NCBI RefSeq assembly: GCF_022458865.1
Contig: NZ_JAJNMU010000017.1
Coordinates: forward strand, 1-64,000
Reading direction: 5' to 3'
Source of the DNA: Paenibacillus periandrae
GTDB taxonomy: Bacteria; Bacillota; Bacilli; Paenibacillales; NBRC-103111
DNA: 64,000 nucleotides
Shown in pieces: positions 17,550 to 26,069 of the stretch; the first letter of the stretch is position 1; each line of letters starts with the position of its first letter. The position numbers and the translations under genes were made by a program. The notes below the pieces were generated by a model that saw only the letters and a list, made by a program, of their open reading frames with translations, was not told the DNA's origin and made no database searches.

Positions 17550-18467
17550 ATGGGATGTGTGAATGTGAGTTTGTTAGCCTACTACAACCGGTATAAAATT
17601 CTTTATCTGCTATCCCTACCGGGAATACTTTATTTTGTAGTTTTCAAGTATATTCCTCTGGCAGGCTCGATGATGGCGTTTCAAAATTACAGTATTTTTG
17701 AGGGCATTTGGAAAAGTGAATGGGTAGGACTGGCTAATTTCCAGCGTATGTTTGAGTTCGCAGACTTTTGGAGAATTTTGAAAAATACATTAGCTATCGG
17801 TGTTTACACGCTGGTCTTTGGGTTTCCGATTCCGATTATATTAGCTTTAATGATGAATGAGCTGCGTAATCAGCTCTATAAGCGATTTGTCCAGACAGCG
17901 GTGTATTTGCCGCATTTTTTATCATGGGTCGTTGTTGGCGGAATTGTGATAGAAATCTTGTCACCTACCCATGGTGTGGTGAACCACGTCCTTGCCTGGT
18001 TTGGACAGGAGCCGATCTACTTTATGGGTGAGGACTCCCACATTCGTACCATTATCGTAAGCTCGGGAATTTGGCGGGATGCGGGCTGGAGCACAATCAT
18101 TTATTTGGCCGCCATGAGCGGCATCAACCCCGATCTGTATGAGGCTGCGCAAATGGATGGAGCGACTCGGTGGAGACAGACGATCTCCATCACGATTCCT
18201 TCGATTATGACGACAATTACAATATTATTTTTGCTGCAGATCGGGAATTTTCTGGATCTCGGCTTTGAGCGGGTATTTGTGTTTCTGAATCCGCTGACGA
18301 ATTCAAATGGGGATATTCTCGATACGTACATTTACAGGGTGGGACTCATTCAACGGGAGTACAGCTATACGACGGCGATTGGGTTGTTTAAATCGGTGAT
18401 TGGGTTTGTATTGATTGTTACGGCGAATACGTTTAGCAAGCGAGTAACAGGTGAGGGGTTGTATTAA
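17550..18467 (+). CDS. ABC transporter permease, LplB type
   Basis: A 305-residue membrane protein with six predicted spans, starting LYLLSLPGILYFVVFKYIPL, and with a complete EAA loop, YEAAQMDGATRWRQTISITI, near residue 200. The start is uncertain: ATG 17550 has no ribosome site, while GTG 17565 has GGGATG seven bases upstream. It is the only transport component of this degraded locus that still reads through intact. Its partner permease and binding protein are fused and broken downstream, so it probably no longer works unless another system supplies partners. Confidence 0.88.
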   Translation: MGCVNVSLLAYYNRYKILYLLSLPGILYFVVFKYIPLAGSMMAFQNYSIFEGIWKSEWVGLANFQRMFEFADFWRILKNTLAIGVYTLVFGFPIPIILALMMNELRNQLYKRFVQTAVYLPHFLSWVVVGGIVIEILSPTHGVVNHVLAWFGQEPIYFMGEDSHIRTIIVSSGIWRDAGWSTIIYLAAMSGINPDLYEAAQMDGATRWRQTISITIPSIMTTITILFLLQIGNFLDLGFERVFVFLNPLTNSNGDILDTYIYRVGLIQREYSYTTAIGLFKSVIGFVLIVTANTFSKRVTGEGLY

Positions 18468-18678
18468 AGGTTCGGTGAGCAGAGTGTGGTGAGGAGCGTG
18501 TGGTGAGAGCGTATGGTGAGGGGGACGCTGCGCGGCCGAAGTGTTCTTCCGATCGCTGTTGTTCATGGATTTCCTGATTGGATAAGAGATGTATCGGTAG
18601 AAATCCATGAACAAAGGCGAACGCTACGCTTCTGCAGAATACCACGGCCGCTCCGCTGCGTGCTCACCGAACCTTTAA
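18464..18678. repeat. 215-bp palindromic element with perfect 18-bp terminal inverted repeats
   Basis: TTAAAGGTTCGGTGAGCA at 18464-18481 is exactly complementary to 18661-18678. Inside, TTGTTCATGGATTT at 18559-18572 is exactly complementary to 18601-18614, and GCGGCCG-type blocks also pair. The left arm also has three short direct repeats of the form GTGGTGAG. The element starts at the stop codon of the permease gene and fills most of the 323-base gap up to the next frame. It has no coding capacity and resembles a miniature hairpin or MITE-like element. Confidence 0.8.
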
Positions 18679-18790
18679 GACAGAGTAGAGATTAGGGAAA
18701 AAGGAGATTGTCCTATGTCTTTTGGACAATTAACTACAATATAAAGTTCAGATCATAAATACGAAGTTAGTTTGCTAAGGAGATAAAACC

Positions 18791-19897
18791 ATGTCACCAT
18801 CCAACAAAACAAGCCGATTGGCGCTGCTCAATCCATTGATTTTATTACTGATTAGTTTGACGATGCTGCTGCCGATTCTGAATATTATCGCGCAATCACT
18901 GAGTGGTTCGGTTGCGCTTAGCACTGGCAAAGTGATTTTATGGCCAGTGGAGTTTACCATGGCGAACTACGCAACCGTGTTGCATCAGGCTGCGATATGG
19001 AGAGCTTTTGGGATCAGTGCCATGATTACCGTTTGTGGGACTTTGATCAATCTGATTGTTCCTAAGTTTTTCAAGGTCGAAGCCATGCAAAAGGCGTTGC
19101 AGGTGTACAAGACGATGTATGACGAGGGCTTAATGGCGAAGGATTTTGCCAGTCTGGACGGTAACAAATGGACAAATAATATCAATGCCGGTAAATCGGG
19201 TGTCTGGAATCATAATGCCAATCTGCTGCTCAACTGGATCAACACCACCAAGCCAGCGAATGCCAAATCCGAGGTCATCATCATACCTTCACCTGTAGGG
19301 GATGACGGCAAAGGCGGCATGATGAAATACAGCTACACAGGCGGACTTTCTTATATTAAGAGCAAGGTCAGCAAAGAAAAGGCAGCAGCCATCGTTAAAT
19401 TCCACAATTATATGATTACCGAAGCGGGCGACAGATTTTTCAACTTTGGTATTGAGGGCGACACATAAACGATGAAGGATGGTAAGGTAGCTTACAAGCA
19501 GCCAACCACACCGGAGGGTACCCTGGAGGAGCAGTTCCGTTCCGTTATGCTGAGATTGGTTGAAGATACGGCCTTGAATCGGACCTTGCTCAATACGACA
19601 GAGGATGGTAAAAAGCTGGTTCAGCAGTTCGATACTATTGTAACGAAGGAAGGTCGTAACGGAATTGCATTCCAGCCTGAGCTCGCAGCGAGCGCCAAGT
19701 ATACGGATGCCGGTCTTAAATTCTCGGACATGCCGCCGGTTATACTGGATCATATGCTGAAAATGGTATACGGCAAGGAGCCGATTTCCGATTGGCCGAA
19801 GGTGCTGGAGGAATGGAAATCCAAGGGTGGGAATGATATCATAAAAGAAGCAACTGACCGTTATAATCAGAAATCCGGCGTCATCATGGGAGATTAA
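18791..19897 (+). pseudogene. Deletion fusion of a YtcP-type permease with an LplA-type binding protein, plus nonsense mutation
   Basis: The first 88 or so codons (ATG 18791, ribosome site AAGGAG) are the N-terminus of a YtcP-type permease. At about 19055 the frame passes without interruption into the middle of a solute-binding protein (from VEAMQKALQVYKTMYDEGLM onward). About two thirds of the permease and the first half of the binding protein are missing. At 19466-19468 a TAA interrupts GIEGDT-stop-TMKDGK, where relatives have tyrosine (compare GIEGTTYTMKDGK in the intact copy at 9334-10860); the rest continues in frame to 19897. The gene cannot make a working component. Confidence 0.88.
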
Positions 19898-19939
19898 CGC
19901 ATCCAGACTTTGATCCCTGGACACAATGGAGGACGGCAC

Positions 19940-20953
19940 ATGAAGCATATTCTGGTTGTAGATGATGAGCCGCTTATACTCAAAGGTCTTGTTGTTATGC
20001 TGAAGCAGCATTCGCATACCTTTGATTCCATTCGAACAGCCAGTAACGGTTTGAAAGCACTCCAAATGATTGAGGAATCGATGCCTCAGCTGCTGTTTAC
20101 GGATATCCGAATGCCCAAGCTGGATGGTCTTGAGCTGTGCAAGCAGGTTCATGAGAAATACCCTTTGATTCAAAAGGTGATCATATCCGGATACAGTGAT
20201 TTTGAATACGCGCAAGCCTGCATCTCGTATGGGGTTAAGGAGTACGTGCTGAAGCCGTTTATTCCCTCCAAAATTCACAGTCTGCTGGATAAGCTCGTAT
20301 ACGAAAGCAATCATGCTGTCTTTTCCATATCTCGTTATAAGGAATGGATCGAAAAAATTGTTGAAGCGATCTGGTCCTTGCGGATTGAGGAGGTTGAGCT
20401 GCATTTGGAGCAGTTAAGGTCATATTGCAGTACGGCCGCGACCTCCGATTCGGATTTCATTCAGCTGTTGAAGGACTGCCTGACGATGCTCAAGAAACGT
20501 TTATCCGTCAAAGGCTTTCACCCGCAGGGTGAGGAAATCCCGGACGCTGTCGATAAATTGCAATATTTTGCACGGCTTCAAATACAAATCCTGGAAATGA
20601 TTGATGAGTTGGCCCTGCAGCGGGGTGGGCAGGATTTGATGCAGAAGGCCAAGTACTATATGGATTCGCATATTACGAAGGACTTGTCGCTTGAGGATGT
20701 GGCTGAATATCTCGGGATTACCCCGCCTTATCTAAGCCTGCTGTTCAAAAAGGTGCACAAGGAAAACTTCGTTCAATACCGGATTATGAAACGAATCGAG
20801 CTGGCCAAAAAGCTGCTGGAAATTCCGCACTATCGGACTAACGATATTGCCTATGAGGTCGGCTACGAGAATTATCCGCATTTTTCACGCATGTTCAAGA
20901 AGGTCACCGGATTGTCGCCCTTGGAATACCGGCATATGATGGGAATCAAATAA
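19940..20953 (+). CDS. Response regulator, YesN type (receiver plus AraC DNA-binding domain)
   Basis: A 337-residue protein starting at ATG 19940, preceded by TGGAGG. The receiver domain (residues 1-120) shows VVDDEP, phospho-acceptor aspartate in LLFTDIRMP and the lysine in YVLKPF. The last 100 residues carry an AraC-type double helix-turn-helix (LEDVAEYLGITPPYLSLLFK). It is shorter than many YesN proteins (about 500) because the middle segment is short. Its stop overlaps the next kinase start (TAATG). The kinase is broken, so this regulator has lost its own partner. Confidence 0.9.
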   Translation: MKHILVVDDEPLILKGLVVMLKQHSHTFDSIRTASNGLKALQMIEESMPQLLFTDIRMPKLDGLELCKQVHEKYPLIQKVIISGYSDFEYAQACISYGVKEYVLKPFIPSKIHSLLDKLVYESNHAVFSISRYKEWIEKIVEAIWSLRIEEVELHLEQLRSYCSTAATSDSDFIQLLKDCLTMLKKRLSVKGFHPQGEEIPDAVDKLQYFARLQIQILEMIDELALQRGGQDLMQKAKYYMDSHITKDLSLEDVAEYLGITPPYLSLLFKKVHKENFVQYRIMKRIELAKKLLEIPHYRTNDIAYEVGYENYPHFSRMFKKVTGLSPLEYRHMMGIK

Positions 20954-22754
20954 TGAAGCCAACGCTCGCCAGAAGTATTTTTGCCTATATTGCATCCGTT
21001 GTCATCATCACCGCGGCTTCGATCGGATTTTTCTCTTATCATATTTCGTCCAAGAAGCTTAGTGAACAGAATGAGCAGCATCTTAAGGAAATCGTCTCGA
21101 ATGCGGTCAATCATACCGATTTGTATTTGAAATTGTATGAGCGGGCCCATTTATCTCTGTTCACCAATACGGACGTTAAAAAATTTCTCGATGCGCCTCC
21201 ACAGGGAGATTACGAGTATTATGAGTTTACGAATAAGCTGAAGGTTAATGTGATTGATCCGCTGTTTATCAAATCTCCTGAGATCATGACGGTATATTTG
21301 ATCGATTACAACCATAACTGGGTGTATTATGAGAATCCGGCGCTGAAGCCGATTGCCGATCGCTGCCTGAGGTTACACTGGAGGAGCTGGATAAAGAGGC
21401 CGATGCGCAGGGAAATCTGACGATTATTAACAATAGCGTATTTGCCGGAAGCAGCAATCAGTTTATTACGTTGGCACGCAAAATCCACGGTGAGGTGTTT
21501 AACGAATTCAAAGGGATTTTGGCGATTGAGATCAAATCCAATGAATTTTCAACGCTATGGCGAGGGATCTACCTTGGACCCAACGGGTTCTTTTCCATTG
21601 TCGATAATGAGGGACGGATCGTCTATCATCCGGATAAGAAGCAGATCGGCAGCTTTGTCGACAAGCAGCTTCTGAGTAAGCTGGAGTCGAACCCGCTGGA
21701 AGCGTTCATCGATACCTCCGGTGGTGAGGAGCGAATGGTGGTCAGTCTGAAGTCTGCATACTCCGGCTGGAATCTGATGGTGTCGTTGCCGACTGCTGAT
21801 ATTAACGAGCCGCTTTCGAGTATTCGGATGTCTTCCATCTGGGTGGGAGGCATTACGCTGCTGATCGCTTTGCTGCTATCGTATCGATTTGGCCGCAATA
21901 TTACCAAGCCGATCCAGATATTGAAAAAGGGCATGCGCCAAACTGAGCAGGGCAATTGGGTCAAGATCCCGCAGCTTCGAACTCGTAATGAGCTGGATGA
22001 GCTGATTGAACGATATAATTTGATGGTTGTGAGCTTATCCGAGCTGATGGATACGTTATACCGGACTGAATTAAGTAAAAAGGACGCCGAGCTGGAGCAT
22101 CAAAAGGCGCAATTGCAATCCCTGCAGCTGCAAATCAATCCTCATTTTCTGTACAATACTTTTGAAAATATTATTTGCTACGCTGTGATCCAGCAATCCG
22201 AAGAAATCACCGAAATTGTCGATGCCATCGCCTCGATGTTTCGTTATTCCGTACAAACCGATATTGAAGAGACGGCTATCGTGAATGAGCTAAAGCATGT
22301 GCTCAATTATATGATGATCATGAAGCATCGCATCGGTCGGGAGTTTGAGCTGGATGTGCGGATACCTCCACAGTTCTTTTTGAAGAAAACGGTCAGGCTG
22401 ACGCTGTAGCCTTTAATTGAAAATATTTTTCAGCATGCCTTTGCGGATGGTTTGGAGGAGCATCATTTTATTCGGCTGGATGCCTGGATTGAGGACGATG
22501 ATTTGGTGATGGTAGTTGAGGATAACGGAGTGGGCATAGCTCCTGATCGTCTTGCTGTTCTGCAGAGTCAGCTGGATACGAACCAACTGGCTGAATCCAA
22601 TCTGTCTGGTGGCAAGGGACATGGCGGGATTGGCATGATGAATGTGCATCGCAGAATTCAGCTGGTATTTGGAGAGAAATACGGCTTATGTATGGAGAGT
22701 GAGCAGGGTAAGGGTACCCGCTTGTTCATACGTTTTCCTGATTTGGCAACGTGA
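20953..22754 (+). pseudogene. Histidine kinase, YesM type, inactivated by a frameshift and an amber codon
   Basis: Three pieces together make a normal YesM kinase. Piece one (20953 to about 21360) has the first membrane span and sensor start. At about 21360 the frame shifts by one base, after ...KPIADR, and continues as LPEVTLEELDKEADAQGN in the other frame with the second span, HAMP region and the QLQINPHFLYNTFEN phospho-acceptor motif. At 22407-22409 a TAG stands where LTLQPLIENIFQHAF is expected, a likely CAG to TAG change. The ATPase part (VVEDNGVGI, GGIGMMNVHRR) follows in frame to 22754. Both lesions truncate the enzyme. Confidence 0.9.
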
Positions 22755-22756
22755 AG

Positions 22757-22793
22757 CGTCCAATGCTCTTGTGTAGAGCACTGGACGTTTTTT
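22757..22793 (+). terminator. Rho-independent terminator
   Basis: CGTCCAATGCTCT at 22757-22769 pairs with AGAGCACTGGACG at 22775-22787 around a five-base loop, with a run of six T. It ends the decayed sensor-importer-kinase locus immediately after the kinase stop. Confidence 0.85.
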
Positions 22794-22889
22794 CATCCCC
22801 ATAACAAAAATAGCAAAGAACGAATTTAGGACTAGGTACTCGCATAAAATGAACCGAAGTAATTATGAAGTATTATGGAGGTCATGTTA

Positions 22890-23195
22890 ATGAGCTTTCA
22901 ATATCCAGCAACACAGCATCAGGTTTTATATCAGGCAGACCCGGGCGTAGTACACACATTAAGAACAATTCGTAATCGTATACATCATATTTGCAGTTCT
23001 CATGTTAATCGTTCAGTTCGTATTCAGACAATAGACGGTCATGTTTACGAAGGTGTAATTGTAAATTGCGATTCCGCCCATATTTATTTAAGAGTTTCTA
23101 ATCCCGTAGTACATCGCGCATTTTATGGGCCAAGTGACGCTGCAATCCTTACTTTAGTTCTATTCGAGTTGCTTGTCATAGTTTTGTTGTCATAA
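22890..23195 (+). CDS. Small Sm-like protein with C-terminal membrane segment, function unknown
   Basis: A 101-residue protein. ATG 22890 is chosen because GGAGG ends eight bases before it. The middle segment VRIQTIDGHVYEGVIVNCD followed by SAHIYLRV has the D-G-x-x-Y-E-G...D...I-Y-L pattern of the Sm1 motif found in Hfq/LSm-type small beta-barrels. The end is a hydrophobic stretch, DAAILTLVLFELLVIVLLS, that would insert in a membrane. Similar small proteins are frequent in spore-forming Bacillota, where some are spore-associated; that role is inferred. It has its own terminated upstream border and is not in an operon. Confidence 0.7.
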   Translation: MSFQYPATQHQVLYQADPGVVHTLRTIRNRIHHICSSHVNRSVRIQTIDGHVYEGVIVNCDSAHIYLRVSNPVVHRAFYGPSDAAILTLVLFELLVIVLLS

Positions 23196-23238
23196 AAGGT
23201 GCAACACACCTTCATTGGTAAGGTACAGCCTTATATAC

Positions 23239-25476
23239 CTAATTCATTTTGTTAAGGTCTGCAGCCTTTGCGTTTATCAAGTAAGCTACAATTTCATTTT
23301 GTTGTGATTCATTTTCCTTAAAATTCACTTGAAAGCACACATCATTTTCGATCCAGAAATAGCTTACAAAATCCGCCTCATTCGCACCACTTAATGGACC
23401 GTCGATTTTGTACTTCTCTGTTTTGAGCACTTCCATTCCTGCTACCTCTATGGGGCTTACCTTGACCTCATGTTTTTGCCCGTCTATACGATAGAAGTCA
23501 ACATATCCGCTGTTTTTGATATCTTGATACGTATGTCCGTTTTTGATTTGCTTGAAAGAAAAACTGTTTACAGTACGATTGTTATTGTCAGTCTTTTGGT
23601 ATCTAATGCTGAGAAGTCTTGTATTCTTATCCTCATCGTCTATTGGATAGCTGAAATTGACCTTTTTGGTGACAAAAGCATTCGTTGCTTGAAATTGTCC
23701 CAATAGCTGCAGCGGAAATTTAGGTGTAAATCCGATTAATTCCGGTGCCTGCTGTAAATCATCTGTATCATAGATTTGAATGTTCAACATATAGTCGCTT
23801 GTATAACGTTCGTTCATCTGTTCATCAGGATATTTCATAGAGCCTATCATCGTAAGGAAGTCTTGATTTGAAACGTTCCCGTAAAGCTGGTACTGGATAT
23901 CCTGGTCCTGCCATATATAGTACAGCTTTTCTCGCTTTCCTGAACCTACTGTTACCTTTAAAACGTCCATATGCTGAATGATCAGGGGTTCTTTCTTTAT
24001 TTCAAATTCACCTATTTTGAGCTGTTGCTCGGATTGCTCAATTATCGCATATGCGGCTTCCAGTCCGTTTCCACCAAACACTGCGTTTAGTTTAAAATTT
24101 CCATAATTTTTGTTTCCTTGACGAGCTTCATAAAACAAAGATGCTTTGGTTAACTTGCTTTCTTCAGGTTGTTTTGAATTCAGATGTACGCTCTCAAATT
24201 TGTAGTCCTCAGGCAATATATTTGGGACTTTAAACTTAAAATCAGCAATCCGAGCGGCCTTATCCAAACGGTTATAATCCCGGAAAGGGGAATCAAACAG
24301 AATTCGATCTTTCATTGTGGTTTCGGCTGCTGCGAGCGTGTTATCCGTACTGATGGCCAGGAGGGGATTGTGAGAATTCGTTAACGTTACAGCAGCCAGG
24401 ATCGCCATGCCTATGATCGCAATCGCTGATAGTTTATACGATCCTTTTTTAAAAGACTTGATCATTGTCATCCTCCTTGCAATTTGATTATGGTTGTTCG
24501 ATTCGTGAAAATATAGCAGGTTCGGCTGATTTCTTTTGGCAGAAAATCGCTTGAGAAATTCAATAATCGTCAACCCATACGGTATAGCCTCTGCTTCTCC
24601 CAGCACCTCCAATACGTAAGCATCACAGGCGAGCTCTCTGTCTGCCTTCATCATCCTGATACAAATCCAGACCAAAGGATTCATCCAGTGGATCGCAAGA
24701 ATCAAGCTTCCGATTGTATTCCAGGCCATATCTTTTCTTCGATAATGGGCTAATTCATGAGACAGGACATGTGAAAGCTGAGAGGGGCTCAATTCCTTGC
24801 CGATTGCTTCCGGTAAATAGATCCACGGATGAATCACCCCTGATATATATGGACTTATACCAAAATTTCCTGTGTATACTGGGATCGGTAACGAAATGCC
24901 GAATTTCGCTCTGCATTCATCCATTACTTGCATGATCGAAGAGTCTGTGACCAATCGGAGTGTGCTGAATCTTCTTCTCATCTTTACCATGCAATATATC
25001 AAGTACGTAAGGATGGTAACTACGCCTATAAGCCATACAGGCGCCAAGATTTTTAAACCGAAGTTATGTGATTGTACAGAAGCAGGTTCAGAATCTTCCA
25101 TCCTTTGTGTTGATAGAGTTGGCTCCATGTGAACGTAATCCTGACTTAACCTGCTGTTATCATTGGGAAGTAATTCATCTTGTTGGTTGATTCTTGTTCC
25201 ATTGTTAGATAGATCGATTTGCACAAAAGAAACGATACCGGCAGCAGCCTTACTCAATTCGGTTGCGAACGGCACCATATTAAAAATACTGACGTCGCTG
25301 TTTGGGAAAACGGGCAGCAGCAATCGGATCAGTACAATCAACCATAACGCATGTCGAATGCGGGCATTCATATAACGGTGAAATAACTTCTGAATCGAAA
25401 TCACCAACAAGGCAACAATACTTGCCGCAAAGGTCGCATACACAAACCATACAAAAATGTTATTTACAATATCCAT
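23239..25476 (-). CDS. BlaR1/MecR1-type M56 membrane metallopeptidase with a non-penicillin-binding sensor domain
   Basis: A 745-residue protein. The N-terminal half has four predicted membrane spans and the zinc protease motif HELAHYRRKD near residue 242. After a further span near residue 350 comes an extracellular domain of about 370 residues. This does not show the serine-lysine motifs of penicillin-binding sensors; its first half (KVPNILPEDYKFESVHL ... LYYIWQDQDIQYQLYGN) looks like DUF4367. It presumably senses an envelope signal and cleaves the BlaI-like repressor encoded 35 bases upstream in the same operon. The signal is unknown. Confidence 0.87.
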   Translation of the reverse strand: MDIVNNIFVWFVYATFAASIVALLVISIQKLFHRYMNARIRHALWLIVLIRLLLPVFPNSDVSIFNMVPFATELSKAAAGIVSFVQIDLSNNGTRINQQDELLPNDNSRLSQDYVHMEPTLSTQRMEDSEPASVQSHNFGLKILAPVWLIGVVTILTYLIYCMVKMRRRFSTLRLVTDSSIMQVMDECRAKFGISLPIPVYTGNFGISPYISGVIHPWIYLPEAIGKELSPSQLSHVLSHELAHYRRKDMAWNTIGSLILAIHWMNPLVWICIRMMKADRELACDAYVLEVLGEAEAIPYGLTIIEFLKRFSAKRNQPNLLYFHESNNHNQIARRMTMIKSFKKGSYKLSAIAIIGMAILAAVTLTNSHNPLLAISTDNTLAAAETTMKDRILFDSPFRDYNRLDKAARIADFKFKVPNILPEDYKFESVHLNSKQPEESKLTKASLFYEARQGNKNYGNFKLNAVFGGNGLEAAYAIIEQSEQQLKIGEFEIKKEPLIIQHMDVLKVTVGSGKREKLYYIWQDQDIQYQLYGNVSNQDFLTMIGSMKYPDEQMNERYTSDYMLNIQIYDTDDLQQAPELIGFTPKFPLQLLGQFQATNAFVTKKVNFSYPIDDEDKNTRLLSIRYQKTDNNNRTVNSFSFKQIKNGHTYQDIKNSGYVDFYRIDGQKHEVKVSPIEVAGMEVLKTEKYKIDGPLSGANEADFVSYFWIENDVCFQVNFKENESQQNEIVAYLINAKAADLNKMN

Positions 25477-25511
25477 AGGTTTACCTCTTTACATGTACTT
25501 GGGCAGCTTCA

Positions 25512-25910
25512 TTATGCCTGTGGCTTGTTATCGGCTTTATCCTGCTTGTCCGTCAAAATCTTCTGCAGCTGCTCGATCTCCTTATCGGACAAATGCGCCT
25601 CCTCCAAAAAATTGGTAACCATACTGCCTGCGACACCACCAAAAACTCTTTTTATAAAAGACTGACTTTCCGCCTTAACGCATTCTTTTTCGGAAAATAG
25701 GGGGTGATATTTGTAACCTCTTCCTGATTTCTCAAAGCCGATTACTTTCTTTTTCAATAGCCTGTTCACAAAGGTGCGAACAGTTTGCTCGCTCCATTGA
25801 ATCTCATCGGGCAGCTGAAGCAGGATTTGCTCTGAGGTGATCGGGCTGCTTTTCCAAATGACTTTCATAATTTCCCACTCGGATTCCGATATTTTGGGAA
25901 TCGTGCTCAT
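25512..25910 (-). CDS. BlaI/MecI-family transcriptional repressor
   Basis: A 132-residue winged-helix repressor: SEWEIMKVIWKSSPITSEQI, then WSEQTVRTFVNRLLKKKVIGF, then the C-terminal dimerisation helices. It binds DNA as a dimer and is removed by the M56 peptidase encoded next. An operator-like palindrome lies on its promoter. The usual AAGGATGG site precedes ATG 25910. The pair probably regulates itself and further genes outside this window. Confidence 0.92.
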   Translation of the reverse strand: MSTIPKISESEWEIMKVIWKSSPITSEQILLQLPDEIQWSEQTVRTFVNRLLKKKVIGFEKSGRGYKYHPLFSEKECVKAESQSFIKRVFGGVAGSMVTNFLEEAHLSDKEIEQLQKILTDKQDKADNKPQA

Positions 25911-25936
25911 AATGGAACCATCCTTTCTGATATTTC

Positions 25937-25978
25937 ATTTACGAATGTAAATATAACCTGTTGAATTTGATATTACAA
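25937..25978 (-). promoter_or_regulatory. Promoter and BlaI-type operator of the repressor-peptidase operon
   Basis: On the minus strand TTGTAA (25978-25973) and TATATT (25955-25950) are separated by exactly 17 bases. ATTTACATTCGTAAAT (25952-25937), a perfect palindrome with TTAC-N4-GTAA halves like the known BlaI operators, overlaps the minus-10 box. Binding there would block RNA polymerase, giving autorepression. Confidence 0.7.
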
Positions 25979-26033
25979 GCATAAATGAAATTTGTCAACT
26001 ATTGGAATGTGAAAGAAATGTCTGGATACGACG

Positions 26034-26062
26034 AAAAAAGAGCCGCAGTAGATGCGACTCTT
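26034..26062 (-). terminator. Rho-independent terminator (minus strand)
   Basis: Read on the minus strand, AAGAGTCGCA and TGCGGCTCTT form a stem with a short loop, followed by a T run. It lies eight bases after the stop of the minus-strand gene 26070-27173. Confidence 0.8.
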
Positions 26063-26069
26063 GGGGGTG

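Noticed and set aside
19289..20404. Long minus-strand open frame of 371 codons
   Set aside because: It is antisense to the binding-protein remnant and response regulator, has no ribosome site and no recognisable domain.
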